Assembly (NCBI GenBank): GCA_004194705.1
Contig: SADC01001300.1
Span: 186,001 to 250,000 of the forward strand
Length of the DNA stretch: 64,000 nucleotides
Origin: Ditylenchus dipsaci
Lineage: Eukaryota > Nematoda > Chromadorea > Rhabditida > Anguinidae
Reading direction: 5' to 3'
The translations under genes were made by a program, and so were the position numbers. Positions 11,709 to 23,729 of the stretch are shown in pieces. A model generated the notes under the pieces. That model was not told the DNA's origin. It ran no database searches and saw only the letters and a list, made by a program, of their open reading frames with translations. Positions within the stretch are counted from its first letter, which is position 1. The number at the start of each line of letters is the position of its first letter.

Positions 11709-12295
11709 GTCCGAAACGAACTTTTCTTCCACCAGTTAGTACTTTTTTTTAGCAAAAAACAACAACAGGCGTCTTGAGGGAGGACTAAGCTCATTGGAAG
11801 ATAGATTATGCAAATTATGCAACGCATAGCGAAAAAACAAAAATACGATGTTATGCAAAACAACAAATATCTACATCAAAAGACAGAAATGTCTATTTCA
11901 AGCTTGCTTTAAGAGTGCGAAGTAAGCATCTAAGCATTTCGGTGATTTGAAATAAATTTCTCGCTAACAACACATTCTCTCTTGCTCATCATAAGTGCAT
12001 TTGCTCAAACCACAAATTATAATAGGATTATAAAGAATTCGATAACACTGGTTCAAGGGACTTAAAGCCTCGTAGTAAAACCCGTGTCATTCCACTGACT
12101 CTCACTTACATAAAATATGATTTTCACACAAATAATTCTCACTTTAATTTAGTATAATGCCTTTTAAAAACATATTACGGTCTAAATCTGTCACATGACT
12201 GTTACTTGTTATCATTGTTACCCGATCCCTCTTAAGCATTAAATATGTACAACCTCACTGGCTTTTTGATGGATGATTTGAAATAACAAAAATTG

Positions 12296-13008
12296 GGCGC
12301 TACTTGCATATAGCCCCCCCCCAAATCAACTTTTTTTAAATGTTCCCAAACACCCTATATCAACCTAAAATCGCCTCTGAAGCTCAAAAAAGACATTATT
12401 TTTGAGTTTTGGTCAATAAAAAATCGATTTTCTGGACCACCAAAAAGTACCCATTTTGACCATTTTCGAAGGGATTTAAGGCTGTATAAGGGTGGAAATA
12501 GACCAAAAAGGGACCAATTTTGAACAAAAAGGAAGATGTTGAACATAGTTTTGTTAACTGGGGCCTACCGCATGAATAAACTCCGGTATGCATACGTTTT
12601 TATGCATCCAGAGTAACTTTCGAGTGATTTGTGTCAAAGGTATGTGGGGGTGCGCATCTCAACCCCAAGCAACCAAGCCCCCTGCGTCCCCGAAGGGGCC
12701 CCGAAGGGGGCGCAGGGGGCTTGGTTGGTTAGAGATGCGCGCACTCACTTACCTTAGACATAATTCCGAGAAAGACTTTTGAACAAAAATGCATTTAGAA
12801 GCTCTTTTTGGCCAGCTCCAGTGACCAAAACATGATAAAACAGGTAAAAAGTCGAAATTCGAAAGTGCCCAAAACTCAATTTTTTATTGACCAGAACTTT
12901 AGAATAATGTCTTTTTTAAACTCCTGAGGCGATTTTGAGTCGATATAGGGTGTTTTAAAACACTTTTAAAAAAAGTTGATTTGGGGGGGGGTATATGCAT
13001 GTAGCGTC
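12296..13008. mobile_element. complete GGCGCTACTTGC foldback element (copy 1)
   Basis: Inverted arms of more than 200 bp run from 'ggcgctacttgcatata' to 'tatgcatgtagcgtc'. A perfect 8-bp direct repeat AAAAATTG flanks the element (12288-12295, 13009-13016), which suggests hAT-type integration. The centre contains a GC-rich inner hairpin ('gccccctgcgtcccc'). No protein is encoded. Confidence 0.85.
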
Positions 13009-13104
13009 AAAAATTGAATTAATGCAAAAACAACGTAAATTGAGGCCGTCTATGAAACAAAAATGTTCACAAATTTTCACTGAAACTCACACTATTTTCG
13101 CGTC

Positions 13105-14216
13105 CGCGACAATTGACCCCCTGGACAATTGACCTCCTGGCCCGATCGACCCCCTGGACAATTGACCCCGGGCCGATCGACCCCCCGTGGCTTTTCGACT
13201 ATGTTCATCATTAATCTGTTCCTTTTTTTAAGTTCGACTTTTTGTATTTTTCTATTTTTTTTGTGTTTTTTCTTTGAATATCGATATTTTCTAAAAATAT
13301 AAAAAAATAAGCAATCTGATGAATGCTAATATAGAGATCATGAAAAAAGCTTAAAAGCTAAGTGGTTGCAAGAAGCCTTTGCACACAGATGTTGCAACAG
13401 GGCGTATCGTTAAAAAGTAGGAAGGCATAATCATGATGTGGATTTCTTAAAATCTCTCGCTTGGGACTTAGGTATCTTCTCTCTTTTGTTCCTTTTTTCA
13501 GCCTTCGGTTTAATTTGGGAGACCAAGTCAGCCCTGTCAGTTGCATTGTTTAAACAGTCTCTCGAAAAAGGGCCGCTACTACTATGGAAGTAAAATTTTG
13601 ATAAGATACTTCTTCTGGTTGTCTTTAAATTGAAATTATATATAGAATCCTGCTCAAATATACTATGATATTCTTCCATCCGCGAGAGTAGTTTAATCCA
13701 AAATTTACAAAGGTGCTTCCAGAAAAGCTGTTCAGAGAAGTCGTATGAGACAGACCGATGGTCCATCAATTCCAGGGGATGCAAACTTCAAAATTCCAGG
13801 TGGCTTTAAAAGATACGATGGCGGAAACTTCTTGCTAGGTGACTGTGAAGATGAGAACAGGCCAGTCTTTCAACCACATACGCTATTATACAAGAATAGG
13901 TCAGTTGTCGAAAAGCTTGGTGGCAATGCTATGAACTTCATGATGGGCGAATAGAATGCCCTTTTGGCAATGAATACTCATTTGGCGATGAATCCATTAA
14001 CTGTTATACTCCCTCTTTGATGTTTTTATTGTTCTATCAAACAGAATAAAAACGTGTTTGCTGTTCGAATTTTTTTATTTGCCTCATTTCATTCCTGATT
14101 TCATGAAATTACAAAATTCTTAGCAGCTTTAATAGTCGAAAAGCCACAGGGGGTCAATTTTCCAGAGGCTCAATCGGCCCAGGGGGTCAATTGTTCAAGG
14201 GGTCCATTGTGCTGCT
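13105..14216. mobile_element. foldback element with iterated CAATTGACCCCCTGG ends
   Basis: The left end repeats the word 'caattgaccccctgg' and the related 'gatcgaccccc' three to four times, then 'gtggcttttcgacta'. The right end shows the same order inverted ('agtcgaaaagccac', 'agggggtcaattgttc'). The inside holds a 69-codon plus-strand frame described separately. I could not define a clear target duplication. Confidence 0.7.
13745..13954 (+). CDS. unrecognised small open frame carried in a foldback element
   Basis: A 69-codon frame starts at an ATG in poor context and contains 'KIPGGFKRYDGGNFLLGD' and 'VVEKLGGNAMNFMMGE'. Codon use looks more protein-like than neighbouring chance frames, and a short 3' stretch with 'ctgttatactccctctttga' follows before the right repeat. 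I recognise no domain. It could be a captured exon, an element-encoded small protein, or chance. A spliced upstream part is possible but I cannot define it. Confidence 0.3.
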   Translation: MRQTDGPSIPGDANFKIPGGFKRYDGGNFLLGDCEDENRPVFQPHTLLYKNRSVVEKLGGNAMNFMMGE

Positions 14217-14429
14217 CCTTTATTTTGTGAGAGTGAGTGAGAATGACATTTATCTTCACAGCCTATGAGTGAGAATTTTTATATTTGTTCTCACAGGCTG
14301 TGAGTGAGATTCTTAATCGGAGTTAGCTTAGCAAAGCACCGCCATACACCAACCCTAGTAAAAAACAATAGACTGGCGCATAGATTGTAATATTAATGTT
14401 TTTTTTTTATTTTTTAAGAGTCGCGTACT

Positions 14430-14965
14430 TCGGCCTTTCAGAAATACTTTTTTGCCCCTCCCCCTAATTTTCAAAATTTGTTATTCATTTTTTGTTTTTC
14501 ATGTTCCATGCTTTGTCTATGGTTTTTGTTTATAGATTCATTTAGCATACTTTTTACCTTAATAAACTCAAAAAACATCTTAACAACAACTTACAACAAC
14601 ATAACGAGAACTTAATAAACATTTGTGCATCACATTCACAGGATCTTTTAGAGTGGAGTGATCAGAAGCGTATCCAGAAAAATATTCAGGGGAGGGACCA
14701 AAGCCCCCCAGAAGTCATTTTACCTACACCGTTTTCGACTTTTACAATGTTTTTATAATGAAATAAAAAAGTTTAGAGAGGGGCCTTTAACCCGGCTAGC
14801 CCCCCACCCTGGATACATCTCTTGAAGTAATACAAGACGTTTAAACCATTATAAAAACTTTTTTCGATTAGAACACAAGAAAACATAAAAAACGAAAATT
14901 CAATAACAAATTTTTAAAATTAGGGGTTTGGGAGACCAACGACAAAAGTGCCCTTTTTTAAATTG
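14430..14965. repeat. large inverted repeat with a GTATCCAG mini-element in the loop
   Basis: 'ccccctaattttcaaaattt' to about 14560 pairs with 14830-14960 ('aatttttaaaattagggg'). The loop holds a smaller foldback bounded by 'cgtatccaga' and 'ctggatacat'. The flanks (14217-14430 and 14965-15390) show nothing I can name. Confidence 0.55.
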
Positions 14966-15394
14966 CTTTATCTTGCTTTATTATAGTTGCTTTATCCATG
15001 CTGTCGGTTTATTGAGGATATACTGAATGATATTTATTGGTGGAAAATTTAAACTTCTGATAGCATAAATCTATTTGAGAATTTCATTAAAAGCATATTT
15101 GTGAGGGAAAAACATTGTATTCTCCAAACTTATTCCAGAAAAATTCCATATTTGATTTATGGAAGATAGCCCATGGATGCTCTGGTCTACCCTCCCAGCG
15201 TTTATGCCCAAAATAGAAATGACGGATGCGAGGATCACTGGCTGAAACTGGTGAAGAACCTCTGCCATATATCTGATCCAATGTTCTGCACAATTTTGTA
15301 CCCGACGGTTTTTTTCGCGATTCGCAGGAGATCCAGATCAGAGTCTAAAAATACAAAAAAAAATTGGCCCTATCATTTAATGGAGGGAGGAGGG

Positions 15395-15600
15395 GTGCCT
15401 TGGCTCCCTGGGTTGTTTTTGTGAGTCTTCAGGCTGAGGCTCAGGCAAAACTGGGCCAGCGTATGTCTGAACGAACTAAAACATGAGTCTAAAATACGTT
15501 TGAGTCTGTTCTAACATACGCTGGCCAACCCTTGCCTGAGCCTGAAAAATTACGAAAAACAACAGGAAAAACAAGGCAGAACCACCCGACCCCCCAGCGA
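15395..15600. repeat. TACGCTGGCC foldback repeat
   Basis: 'caggctgaggctcaggca' then 'ccagcgtatgtctgaacga' pair with 'gttctaacatacgctggcc' and 'ttgcctgagcctg'. The family is shared with 5.3, 16.7 and 36.95 kb. It lies just past the 3' end of the F-box gene. Confidence 0.75.
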
Positions 15601-15686
15601 GGGATAGGGCCAAAAACTCAATGACAAGGATCAAACAAATAAATTTCAACATACTTCGCATTTATGCAACGCTTCACACACCAAGT

Positions 15687-18600
15687 TTACATCAATGTCG
15701 ACGTCTGTCTCAAAGTACTGAAAATAAATTTTTGTTGTATAAATGTAGGTCTACTGAGCCCGACCTGCAACTTTTTCTTATTGAACAGAGCACAGAAAAG
15801 ACTTTCGACTGCTTCTTTGTCTTTTGTGTAAAGCTGTATATGAGTCAAATGCTCCAAATTCACTAGCTCCACATAATCATTATTTAGAAATTTGCTGTCA
15901 CGATAAAAACTTAGACATTGCACTTGCTTGCAATTTTCCACGATGGTGCACAACATCTAAATACGTTTTATTATGACCTAGCATACAAACGACAATAGTG
16001 TAGCGCTTCATCTGAATGTTGGCACAATATACATACCCCTTTGAAAGAAACCTCGTCATTTAATTCAGCACCTATTTCCAGAACGACCAGCTGAGACATT
16101 TTACGGCTAATAGATTGGAAGAACGGCAAAGAATTCATCCATATTTGAACACATAGATATTTCATCCTAAACAATGAGTATTAGGATGACAAAATGCAAA
16201 ATTGGTATGATCGTAGTATTCCGAGACCCCCAAAATGCTTCAAAATAATGTTTTTTCGATGCTGTAATATCCCTGCAAAAAAGTGCTTTCAATAAGCGAT
16301 TCTACGATTTATCGAGTGCCTGAAACCTTTTAAAAAATCTGTGTGCACCATTTGACCTAGAAAAATATACTATTTGTTTGGTTTTTATTGCCAAAGATAC
16401 GATTTTTGGTTGGTTCTCCTCGTGGTCTAGGTCCTGTTTTGTGGATGGCTTCTGAATGGGCAGGGTCAGAACACAGGGGAACAAGCAAAAACGTGTTTTT
16501 GACATTATATATTGAAACCGCTAAAAATTGCTTTTCGATTCTGAGGCAAATAGTGTTTGCAGATTTTCGGGCTCTATTCAACAAAGAGGAAGGAATTTTC
16601 GGGCTCTATTCAACAAAGGGGAAGGTGGCCGGGTGGAGGTGGGATATGCCATGGTCCCCGCTGTTGTTTTGAGACTATTCAGGCTCAGGCTCAAGCAGAG
16701 ATAGGCGAGCTTTTGTTAGGACGGACTGAAACTTATCTTAGATTTATATTTGAGTTCTACCCCTGCCTAAGCCTAAAATTTCAACGAGGGAGACAAAGGT
16801 AACCACCCTCCCCTTTTTGTTGTACAAGGTGGATTTTCGGTCACGAACAGTTGAAATCGTTCGAAATTCTTGTAACATTTTGTTTAAATATGCTTGATCG
16901 ACATCTTACTTGATAAAACTCATTCTAGGCATAAAATTATATGGCTCAGGTTCAGCATAATTCCATGGAAATTGAATGCCCTCTAAAGCAATATTCTGTC
17001 GAATAATCACTTCTATTAATTGTTCAAAATTGGCATAGTTTTCGTATCCGAGGTATCCATCAAAGAATTTCAGAGTGGGTGGCAGATAATTGATTCTGTA
17101 GTCTCTTAGTCCAGTTAGATTTAAGTATTCTAGCTGTGAGCACTCAGTCAACAATTTGTTCAATGTCTTCGTGCTAGGTCTTATCTGAGAATACCTTGTT
17201 TATTATTGCCAAATCTGAATTAAAAACTTACTCGAAACCTAATCGACAAGGACTTTAACTGGCCACATAACATGGATTTGATTACTTGCTTCAGGGCATA
17301 TTTCTCACTCGGCAAATACAACAACAGATGTTTCACATTTGGTGTCAAAGACAGAGCTTCACAAACATTTGAGCGATAGAAGCGATCATCGTAATTTTGG
17401 TCAGAAACACGAATTTGAAGGGTCTTCACGAATCTGCCACCTCGACGAAGAACATTGGTCATCTGACAGGGAATATAATTAATGAAGATGATTGAATACC
17501 ACTTTACAGGGCAATACTTGTTGATGACCATGAGAATTTGGCAAATTCAAAGCGCGCGGAACACTTTTTCACCCCAAAAATATTTTTTGAATATATATAA
17601 AAATCTCAAGTCTTGCGATGAAACGATCGTCGAAATCGGTAGCTTTGCTATTTTTATAACCAGGCTGCAAAAATAGAATTAGCCCTCAAACTAGAGCAAA
17701 AATACCGGACACTAGGCGTGATGAAAAACGTGGTGTACAATGAAATTCGGCTGACTTTTAATGGCAATAAGTCTTTTGTAGCCGTATTTTGAATTTTCGG
17801 GATGGAACTCGCCATAACTCGCCAACGAAAAGTCTCGTAAACGTAGAAACTCGCCAACGAATAATTCGATATAATCGCCCCTTTAATACCGGTCATAAGA
17901 TATATTGCCAAAAGAAGCCGTAGAATCAAATTTTTGTTTGTGAGTTCAATCTTGGCCAGTTTTGCCGTTGAAAAAAATTCACAATTTAGAGTTTTGTCAT
18001 TGCCGAGTTTCGCCGTTTTCGAGTTTCACTGTTGACGAGTTTCCGCGTTGGCGACATTTGCCGTTGACAAGTTTTGGCAAGTGCTGACGTCACCGAGTCT
18101 TTTGCGTCCCGAATTTTCGTTTTTGCTGAACAATTTTAATATTTTTTAATGTAAATTTTGAAAAAAAAAGATTTTTGCTTGGATGAGCAAGACCCAAACC
18201 ACAGGAGAGATCGAGCGAAAATCGTATTTTTGACATTATACGCTGAAAAATATTGTCGATGAGAGAAATGGATCGGCGAAAACAGAAATTTAAATACGAC
18301 GTGTAAAAAAATATTGCAAGTCCATCGAATTTCTGGGATACCCTGTCGAATGGCTGAATATTGTACCGAAAGTTGACTTAACATCGTATAGAAGCCAAGA
18401 ATTCAATGGCGATTATCTAAGAAGGACTTACATTTTTGAGAAGCACCTTACACGAGCAAAAGTTTGACCAGCTTTTCCTGGCAGCTTGATTCCACTTTTT
18501 GCAGACCGTTCAATTTGTAGTCGATCCTCAGGAGGCAGCCACTGAAAAATCTCGACCTAAATTTGAAAAATTAGTATTTGGTACATATCAGGTTGGTGGA

Positions 18601-18818
18601 CACACCAAGGCATCTTCGTTGAGACAGTCAATAAGGGCAGAAGAATTTTGGTCAAGAACAAGAGCATTCGTAGTAAGATTGGATTTCGCATGTTTGGTGC
18701 CACTGTCTTCTCGGAATTTCTGAAATTTCCAATAATCATATCGAAAAAATAGCTAAGATGATTAAACTACCTTTGTAGCTTGTTTAGTTTTAGGTACATT
18801 ACATTTGCGCTTTGCCAT
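15687..18818 (-). CDS. F-box / leucine-rich-repeat protein
   Basis: Exons in transcription order: 18818-18771, 18719-18606, 18556-18452, 17462-17232, 17184-16910, 16166-16037, 15956-15687. All junctions are GT-AG and in phase (390 residues if no exon is missed). The N-terminus is basic (MAKRKCNVPKTKQATK). Residues about 45-75 ('LIDCLNEDALVEIFQWLPPE', then 'DRLQIERS') match the F-box signature of a leucine-acid patch and a central 'IF.WLP..DR...ER'. The rest has leucine-rich blocks such as 'ALSLTPNVKHLLLYLPSE' and 'CSQLEYLNLTGLRD'. F-box proteins join Skp1-Cul1 ubiquitin ligases, with the repeats choosing the substrate. An extra exon in the roughly 1-kb third intron, for example near 17672, is possible because the usual tryptophan-rich stretch after the F-box is not seen. 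The orthologue is unknown. Confidence 0.75.
16640..16802. repeat. TACGCTGGC-type foldback in an F-box gene intron
   Basis: A diverged copy: 'caggctcaggctcaagcag' and 'gagcttttgttaggacgga' pair weakly with 'gagttctacccctgcctaag'. It lies in the intron between 16910 and 16166. Confidence 0.5.
17805..18078. repeat. iterated-word foldback, word AACTCGCCAACG
   Basis: At 17808-17870, 'aactcgccaacgaa' and variants are iterated. At 17945-18075 the inverse ('cgttgacgagtttc', 'cgagtttcgccgtt') is iterated five to six times. It sits in intron 3 of the F-box gene. The structure resembles other iterated-word foldbacks here but with an unrelated word. Confidence 0.65.
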
Positions 18819-18896
18819 AGTTGTTATTTTCTCTAGTCTTCATAGTGAGTTTTTGTGAATTTGAACCATTTTATAATAATTTTGGCTCTATTTTAT

Positions 18897-19245
18897 AGTG
18901 GGTACCGACTTTTGAGCTTGGCCCCCGGTGGTTTTTCAAAAAAAAAATTCTCTCCAAAAGTCTCAAAAACTATTTATTTACACTTTTAAATCATTTTCAT
19001 CGAAAAAAATTTTTGGTACAAAAATTTAAAAAAAATTGTATTGGCCGTCCAAGGTAACCTTTTTGGATATTTTTTGGATCAGAGAGACGGAGGCGAAAAA
19101 ATTTTTGAAATTTTTGTACCGAGAATTTTTTTACTGAAAATGGTTTAAAAGTCCGAATAAATAGTTTCTAAGACTTTTGGAGAAAACAAAATTTAAAAAA
19201 AACTACAGGGTGACCAAGCTCAAAAATCGGTGACCCAAAATAGGA
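18897..19245. repeat. inverted repeat with CCGACTTTTGAGCTTGG ends
   Basis: 'accgacttttgagcttgg' to about 19060 pairs with 19080-19240 ending 'accaagctcaaaaatcggtg'. It is AT-rich and non-coding. At about 19303-19590 a smaller pair ('agggttgttagcggtcgg' and 'ctgaccgccaacatcct') looks like a diverged hAT-type MITE. Confidence 0.6.
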
Positions 19246-19990
19246 TAGGGCCATAATTTTAGTCACCTCAAATTTTTAACTCTTGCTCTTTTTTTTTCGA
19301 TCAGGGTTGTTAGCGGTCGGCTAACCGAACCGGTCCGATTTTAGCTAATAACAAAAACTGAAAACCTTTATTTTTACTAGCGCAATTCACGGCGGCGCAA
19401 TTAGATTTTGGCTCAATTTGCATTGGCTCGATTTGAATGGCGCGCAATCTTGAATGGCGCTATCTTTCGGTGCTCTCCAGTTTACTTTACGAAATAAATT
19501 TTAAAAAAAAAACCAGAATCGAAATACCTGTTCGAAAATATCTGGTTTTTTGAAACTGATTGATCTCAACAAAAACTGACCGCCAACATCCTAGTTTTTC
19601 TCTTGTAGAGATGGTCATATTAGGTGGGCTTACGAATAATTTTTATATTTAGTAATAAAAATATTTTTTTTTAAATGAGCAATGCGACGTCAAAGATGGG
19701 TAGTGGTAAAACCAGACCTAGTTTGAATTTATGCTTGGTCCTCGGTTATTATGTATTGTTCACATTCTCACCCAAATAACACGCTTCTCAATAAAACTTT
19801 TTTTCCACCGACGCTCAGTCATTTTGTCTTTGTAATTTGCCCCAAAACCGGGTGAAATATGCCATATATTCTCCGATCGGCCTCGATGGAATTTTTTTTT
19901 ATTCAGAGGCGTATTATGAATAGCGCATCTAAAATTTGCACACATGATTTGACTGAAAAAAATCGAACGAACACTCTTTTAAAAGGCATA

Positions 19991-20921
19991 CAGTCGACGT
20001 TTGTTTCAAGGACAGAAGTTCGTTCCCACCTAGGGTCCCACACTTTTTTTACTCCAATTTTTTTAAATTTTTTGCCAGACGTGTTTCGACAGTCTAGTCC
20101 CAAATATCGCAAAGATTCCGATTTTGCCGATTATTTTTCAAAAATCCAAAATTTTTTCTATGAAAAATCGATTCAAGGACAGAAATTTTAGAAAAAAGCT
20201 GTCCTAAGTAGGCTTGGGCTGGATTTGGATAATTATCCCATTTTCGGACATGTGAATCTCCATTCACCGCAAAAATAGCATTTTTCGTAAAAACGTAAAA
20301 AGCAAGCATGGGTTTTTAGCCACCACTTTCTTCTAAAAATGCAATAAAAAATGAGAGTTACTCATCAAAAGTGGCAATTAATTTTTTGGACTGAAAAAAC
20401 AACAGGGTGGACCAAGGCAGTTTTTTTGAATTTTAAGCAAATTTTTGCGTAAAATTCAAAAAAACTGCCTTGGTCCCCCCTGTTGTTTTTTCAGTCCAAA
20501 AAATTAATTGCCACTTTTGATGAGTAACTCTCATTTTTTATTGCATTTTTAGAAGAAAGTGGTGGCTAAAAACCCATGCTTGCTTTTTACGTTTTTACGA
20601 AAAATGCTATTTTTGCGGTGAATGGAGATTCACATGTCCGAAAATGGGATAATTATCCCAAATCCAGCCCAAGCCTAGTCCTAAGCTGTTCAAAAAAACT
20701 GAACCGGAAAAAAGGTGTCCTGAAATTTTTACTTTTTTAGAAAAAAAAATCTGAATTTTTGAGAAACGATCGGCAAAATCGGAATCCTTGCGATATTTGG
20801 GACAAAACTGTCAGAACAGAACTGGCGAAAAATCTAAAAAGTCGGGCTAAAAAGTGTCGGACCCCAGGTGGCAACGATCTTTGGCTGGTCCTCCGAGTGT
20901 CCTTAAATCGAGCGTCGACTG
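19991..20921. mobile_element. CAGTCGACTCTC-family element split by a hairpin
   Basis: The tips are 'cagtcgacgtttgtttcaag' at the left and the inverse ending 'gcgtcgactg' at the right, flanked by TA. The arms hold the family core ('agttcgttcccacctagg', 'cacactttttt' and the inverse). The private word is 'caaggacag' on the left and 'tgtccttaaatcg' on the right. The hairpin element 20209-20677 is inserted in it. Confidence 0.75.
20209..20677. mobile_element. nearly perfect 469-bp hairpin transposon
   Basis: It starts 'taggcttgggctggatttgg' and ends with the inverse 'ccaaatccagcccaagccta'. Arms of about 220 bp are almost identical, around a short loop near 20440. A perfect 8-bp direct repeat GTCCTAAG flanks it (20201-20208, 20678-20685). 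The recurring motif 'ccttggtcccccctgttgtt' sits near the loop in both orientations. It is non-coding. The arm identity indicates a recent insertion or recent arm-to-arm conversion. Confidence 0.85.
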
Positions 20922-20929
20922 TATTCTTA

Positions 20930-21676
20930 TTATTCACTAAAAAAATGAAAACCTATGAATTGGTTACGAAAATCGGAAAAGATGATTGATTTTTAACATA
21001 TTTATTCAGCATCTCAAACAATATAAAGTTTTTAACATTTAATCTTATCTCAACACCAATTTTCGTATGTCTATTCTGACTAAACGTAGATGATGCCTAG
21101 ATGCTCTTCCTGTGAGCTCGACCAGATTTTGTAAGTTTTCTATTGGATTATGGGTTATTGCCTCGGCAAGTCGCTTCTATGACGACCATAGAATCTGGGT
21201 GGGACCGGATACTGTCGTCGGCGCACCCATCAACTGGGTATGCCGCACGGGAACCTTTAAGCTCAACCTTGCTAAAATTAATATTTTATTGAAGGGTAGA
21301 ATTTTTTTGTCAGGGATTTGAATACGCATGATTTAAGAAATTAAAAAAAAACACCCGTAACACTCTGTATATGATATTATTTCGGCGAAAAACAAAAACG
21401 TGTTGATAACCACTGCGATTATTAGGCACATTTTTTGTGGCCCAAGTTTCAACTTTTTTACAGGGAAAAAAACTATCCGAGAAATATCAGAAAACACATG
21501 GTAAATCATGCAGACAGCATAAAATTAAAAATAAATTTGAAAATCGACCAAAATTTGGCGCTTACTGATTTCAGAATCGTTAAAAAAAATAAAACTTTAT
21601 GAATTGTACAAAACAAGAAGTTGACAACACTTTTTTGAATTAAAATTCAGGTATGGATTTTGAATAGACATTTTTT
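20930..21676. other. no recognisable gene
   Basis: AT-rich spacer. The 69-codon frame at 21112-21321 has no recognisable motif. Confidence 0.4.
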
Positions 21677-22362
21677 GGCGCTACTTGCATATACCCCCTC
21701 CCAAATCAAATTTTTTAAAAATGTTCCCAAACACTCTATATCGACGTAAAATTATTTCAGAAGCTCAAAAAAGAACATTATTTTTGAGTTCTGGTCAATA
21801 AAAAATCGAGTTTTGGGACCACCAAAAAGTACCCATTTTGACCATTTTTGAAGGGATTTAAGACTGTATTAGGGTGGAAATGAACCAAAAACAGGCCAAT
21901 TTAGTGTGAAAAAGAAGATGTTGAACATAGTTTTGTTGACTGGGGCCTACCGCATAAAGCAACTCTGGTATGCATACATTTTTTATGCATCCAGAGTCAC
22001 TTTCGAGTGATTTGCGTCTAAGGTATGTGGGTGTGCGCATCTCATCTCTAACCAACCAAGCCCCCTGCACCCCGAAGGGGTTGATTAGAGATGCGGGCAC
22101 TCACTTACCTTAGACATAATTTTGAGCAAGACTCATGATCAAAAATGCAGTTAGAGACTATTTTTGCCCAGCTCCAGTGACCTAAACATGATAAAACAGG
22201 TGAAAATCCAAAATTTAAAAGTGTCCAAAACTCAATTTTTTATTGACCAGAATTTAAAAATATTGTCTTTTTCGAACTCCTGAGGCGATTTTGAGTCGAT
22301 ATAGGGTGTTTTAAAACACTTTAAAAAAAAGTTGATTTGGAGGGGCATATGCAAGTAGCGTC
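21677..22362. mobile_element. complete GGCGCTACTTGC foldback element (copy 2)
   Basis: Same tips, arms and GC-rich centre as 12296-13008, flanked by a perfect 8-bp direct repeat CATTTTTT (21669-21676, 22363-22370). The centre retains 'aaccaagccccctgcacccc' but lacks the inner inverse seen in copy 1. Confidence 0.85.
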
Positions 22363-22892
22363 CATTTTTTCTTGTAAAATTTTGTCGTTGGGGTCTTCAG
22401 CGTTGACGAAGTGAAGTAGCTTTGAAGCATCTTTGTGGCTAAAAACAGGTTTGTATGGGGCATATTTCATTGACTAAAATAACTTTTTTTACAAAAAAAT
22501 TTTTTTTATTGATTCAGACGGCTTTTTTTTTAATTTTGTTTATTTTTCGTTGTTTTTGTCTAGTTTAGTGTTTTTAGACTATTAAGCAAGGGAATATATC
22601 GAACTGTAGTATTCCTATTCAAAAATTCTGACAACTATATCTTGCAGAGCATGGTAGATTTACTATGCTATACTATTCAAATTTCAATACTTTTGGCGAA
22701 CAGACAGAAAAATCCACTCCAGAGGTTCAAGAAGCATGTCAAAACAGGCAAAATTGCCTAGGTTCCCTTGCGGTTTGTTGAAACATATTTTTACCTTGAT
22801 ATAGCGACACCTCTGAAAAATCTATTCCCGCCTATGTCCAAAAGTATTAAATTATTAAATTTAGTGTACTTGGATATCAAGCTCAACTTAGT

Positions 22893-23203
22893 CTATTGAG
22901 GGGCGGCCCTGGAGAAAAACCAGTCCTGGCGTTCGGTATTATAGACCTTTCTATTAGGGGGCTGTCTTATTCTAGTAGAACGTCGTAGATCAGGTGTAGG
23001 TGGTGATGTCCCATTATGATGAAAAGCCCTACCTCTCTGAGCCACATTTTCATTATTTCTTGGAGAGACTGGAGCCACTTCTTCTTGCATCCTTTTAGCT
23101 TCTGCACATTCAAAGAGAGGATTGGCCAATGAGAAACGAGGACGAAGCTGGTTTACATGCCGGATATGCTTCTGACCAGAATCAACGACCACTTCATAGA
23201 GAA
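22893..23203 (-). pseudogene. Ty3/gypsy integrase C-terminal tail (copy A)
   Basis: Minus-strand frame with 'SVLYEV..SGQKHIRHVNQL'-type sequence (here 'PVLYEVVVDSGQKHIRHVNQ'), the GPY/F-like module that ends gypsy integrases, followed by a basic proline-rich tail ('RRSTRIRQPPNRKVYN'). The upstream end is cut by the Harbinger-like element. No protease, reverse transcriptase or LTR is attached, so it is a fragment. Confidence 0.8.
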
Positions 23204-23532
23204 CAGGACCCGTAGCAAATATCGATTTAGTGTCTAAATATTTAGTCACTAAATAAAAGTGGCAAATCGGTAGCAAATATAGAAATCTAAACTCTAAATA
23301 TTTAGACGCTACTTTCTCGATAGCATATAAAGAAGTAGAATTTAGCTGGTCAAACTCTAAATATTTACTCGTAGCAAATATCGAATTAGACTTTAGCCTT
23401 TAGCAAGTGGGATGCTAAACTCTAAATATTTAGTCGTAGCAAATATCGTGATCTAATGTTTCTTCCTCTTTGTTATTTTCAATCACCAATAAACAAGTTC
23501 ATGTTCACCAAAAACATCTCTTCTATAAATAT

Positions 23533-23700
23533 CTAGTACTTAGACGTGGTACTTAGACGAACTTCACTATGAAGAATCGCGAAACGACGCTTCCACTGCC
23601 CAATCCTCTGCTCCACACAGACCCTAGTTCTCTTGTGCATAGTCGATAAACAGATAACACTTGAAACTACTATATTCATTGCCGCCAACATCAAATAACA
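23533..23700 (-). pseudogene. Harbinger transposase C-terminal fragment
   Basis: Only 'KRTRVCVEQRIGQWKRRFAI' plus 'LHSEVRLST' is left. It matches the conserved end of PIF/Harbinger DDE transposases (typically R-T-x-V-E-x-x-x-G-x-x-K-x-R-F). The catalytic DDE region is absent. It lies downstream of the Myb-like gene on the same strand, the usual two-gene arrangement of the superfamily. Confidence 0.75.
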
Positions 23701-23729
23701 ACGCCAAAAACAAAATTCAATAATCACGA

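Larger units (their letters stand above)
10123..11739 (-). mobile_element. decayed Tc1/mariner-like transposon with a nested hAT
   Basis: Inverted ends 'ttaactggtggaagaaaagt' (left) and the inverse 'cttttcttccaccagtta' (right) lie next to TA dinucleotides at 10121 and 11740. The inside carries minus-strand transposase remains and is interrupted by the hAT-like element at 10860-11708. Confidence 0.7.

Noticed and set aside
18557..18723. Plus-strand 74-codon frame at 18499-18723
   Set aside because: It is antisense to F-box exons that splice in phase and carry a recognisable motif.
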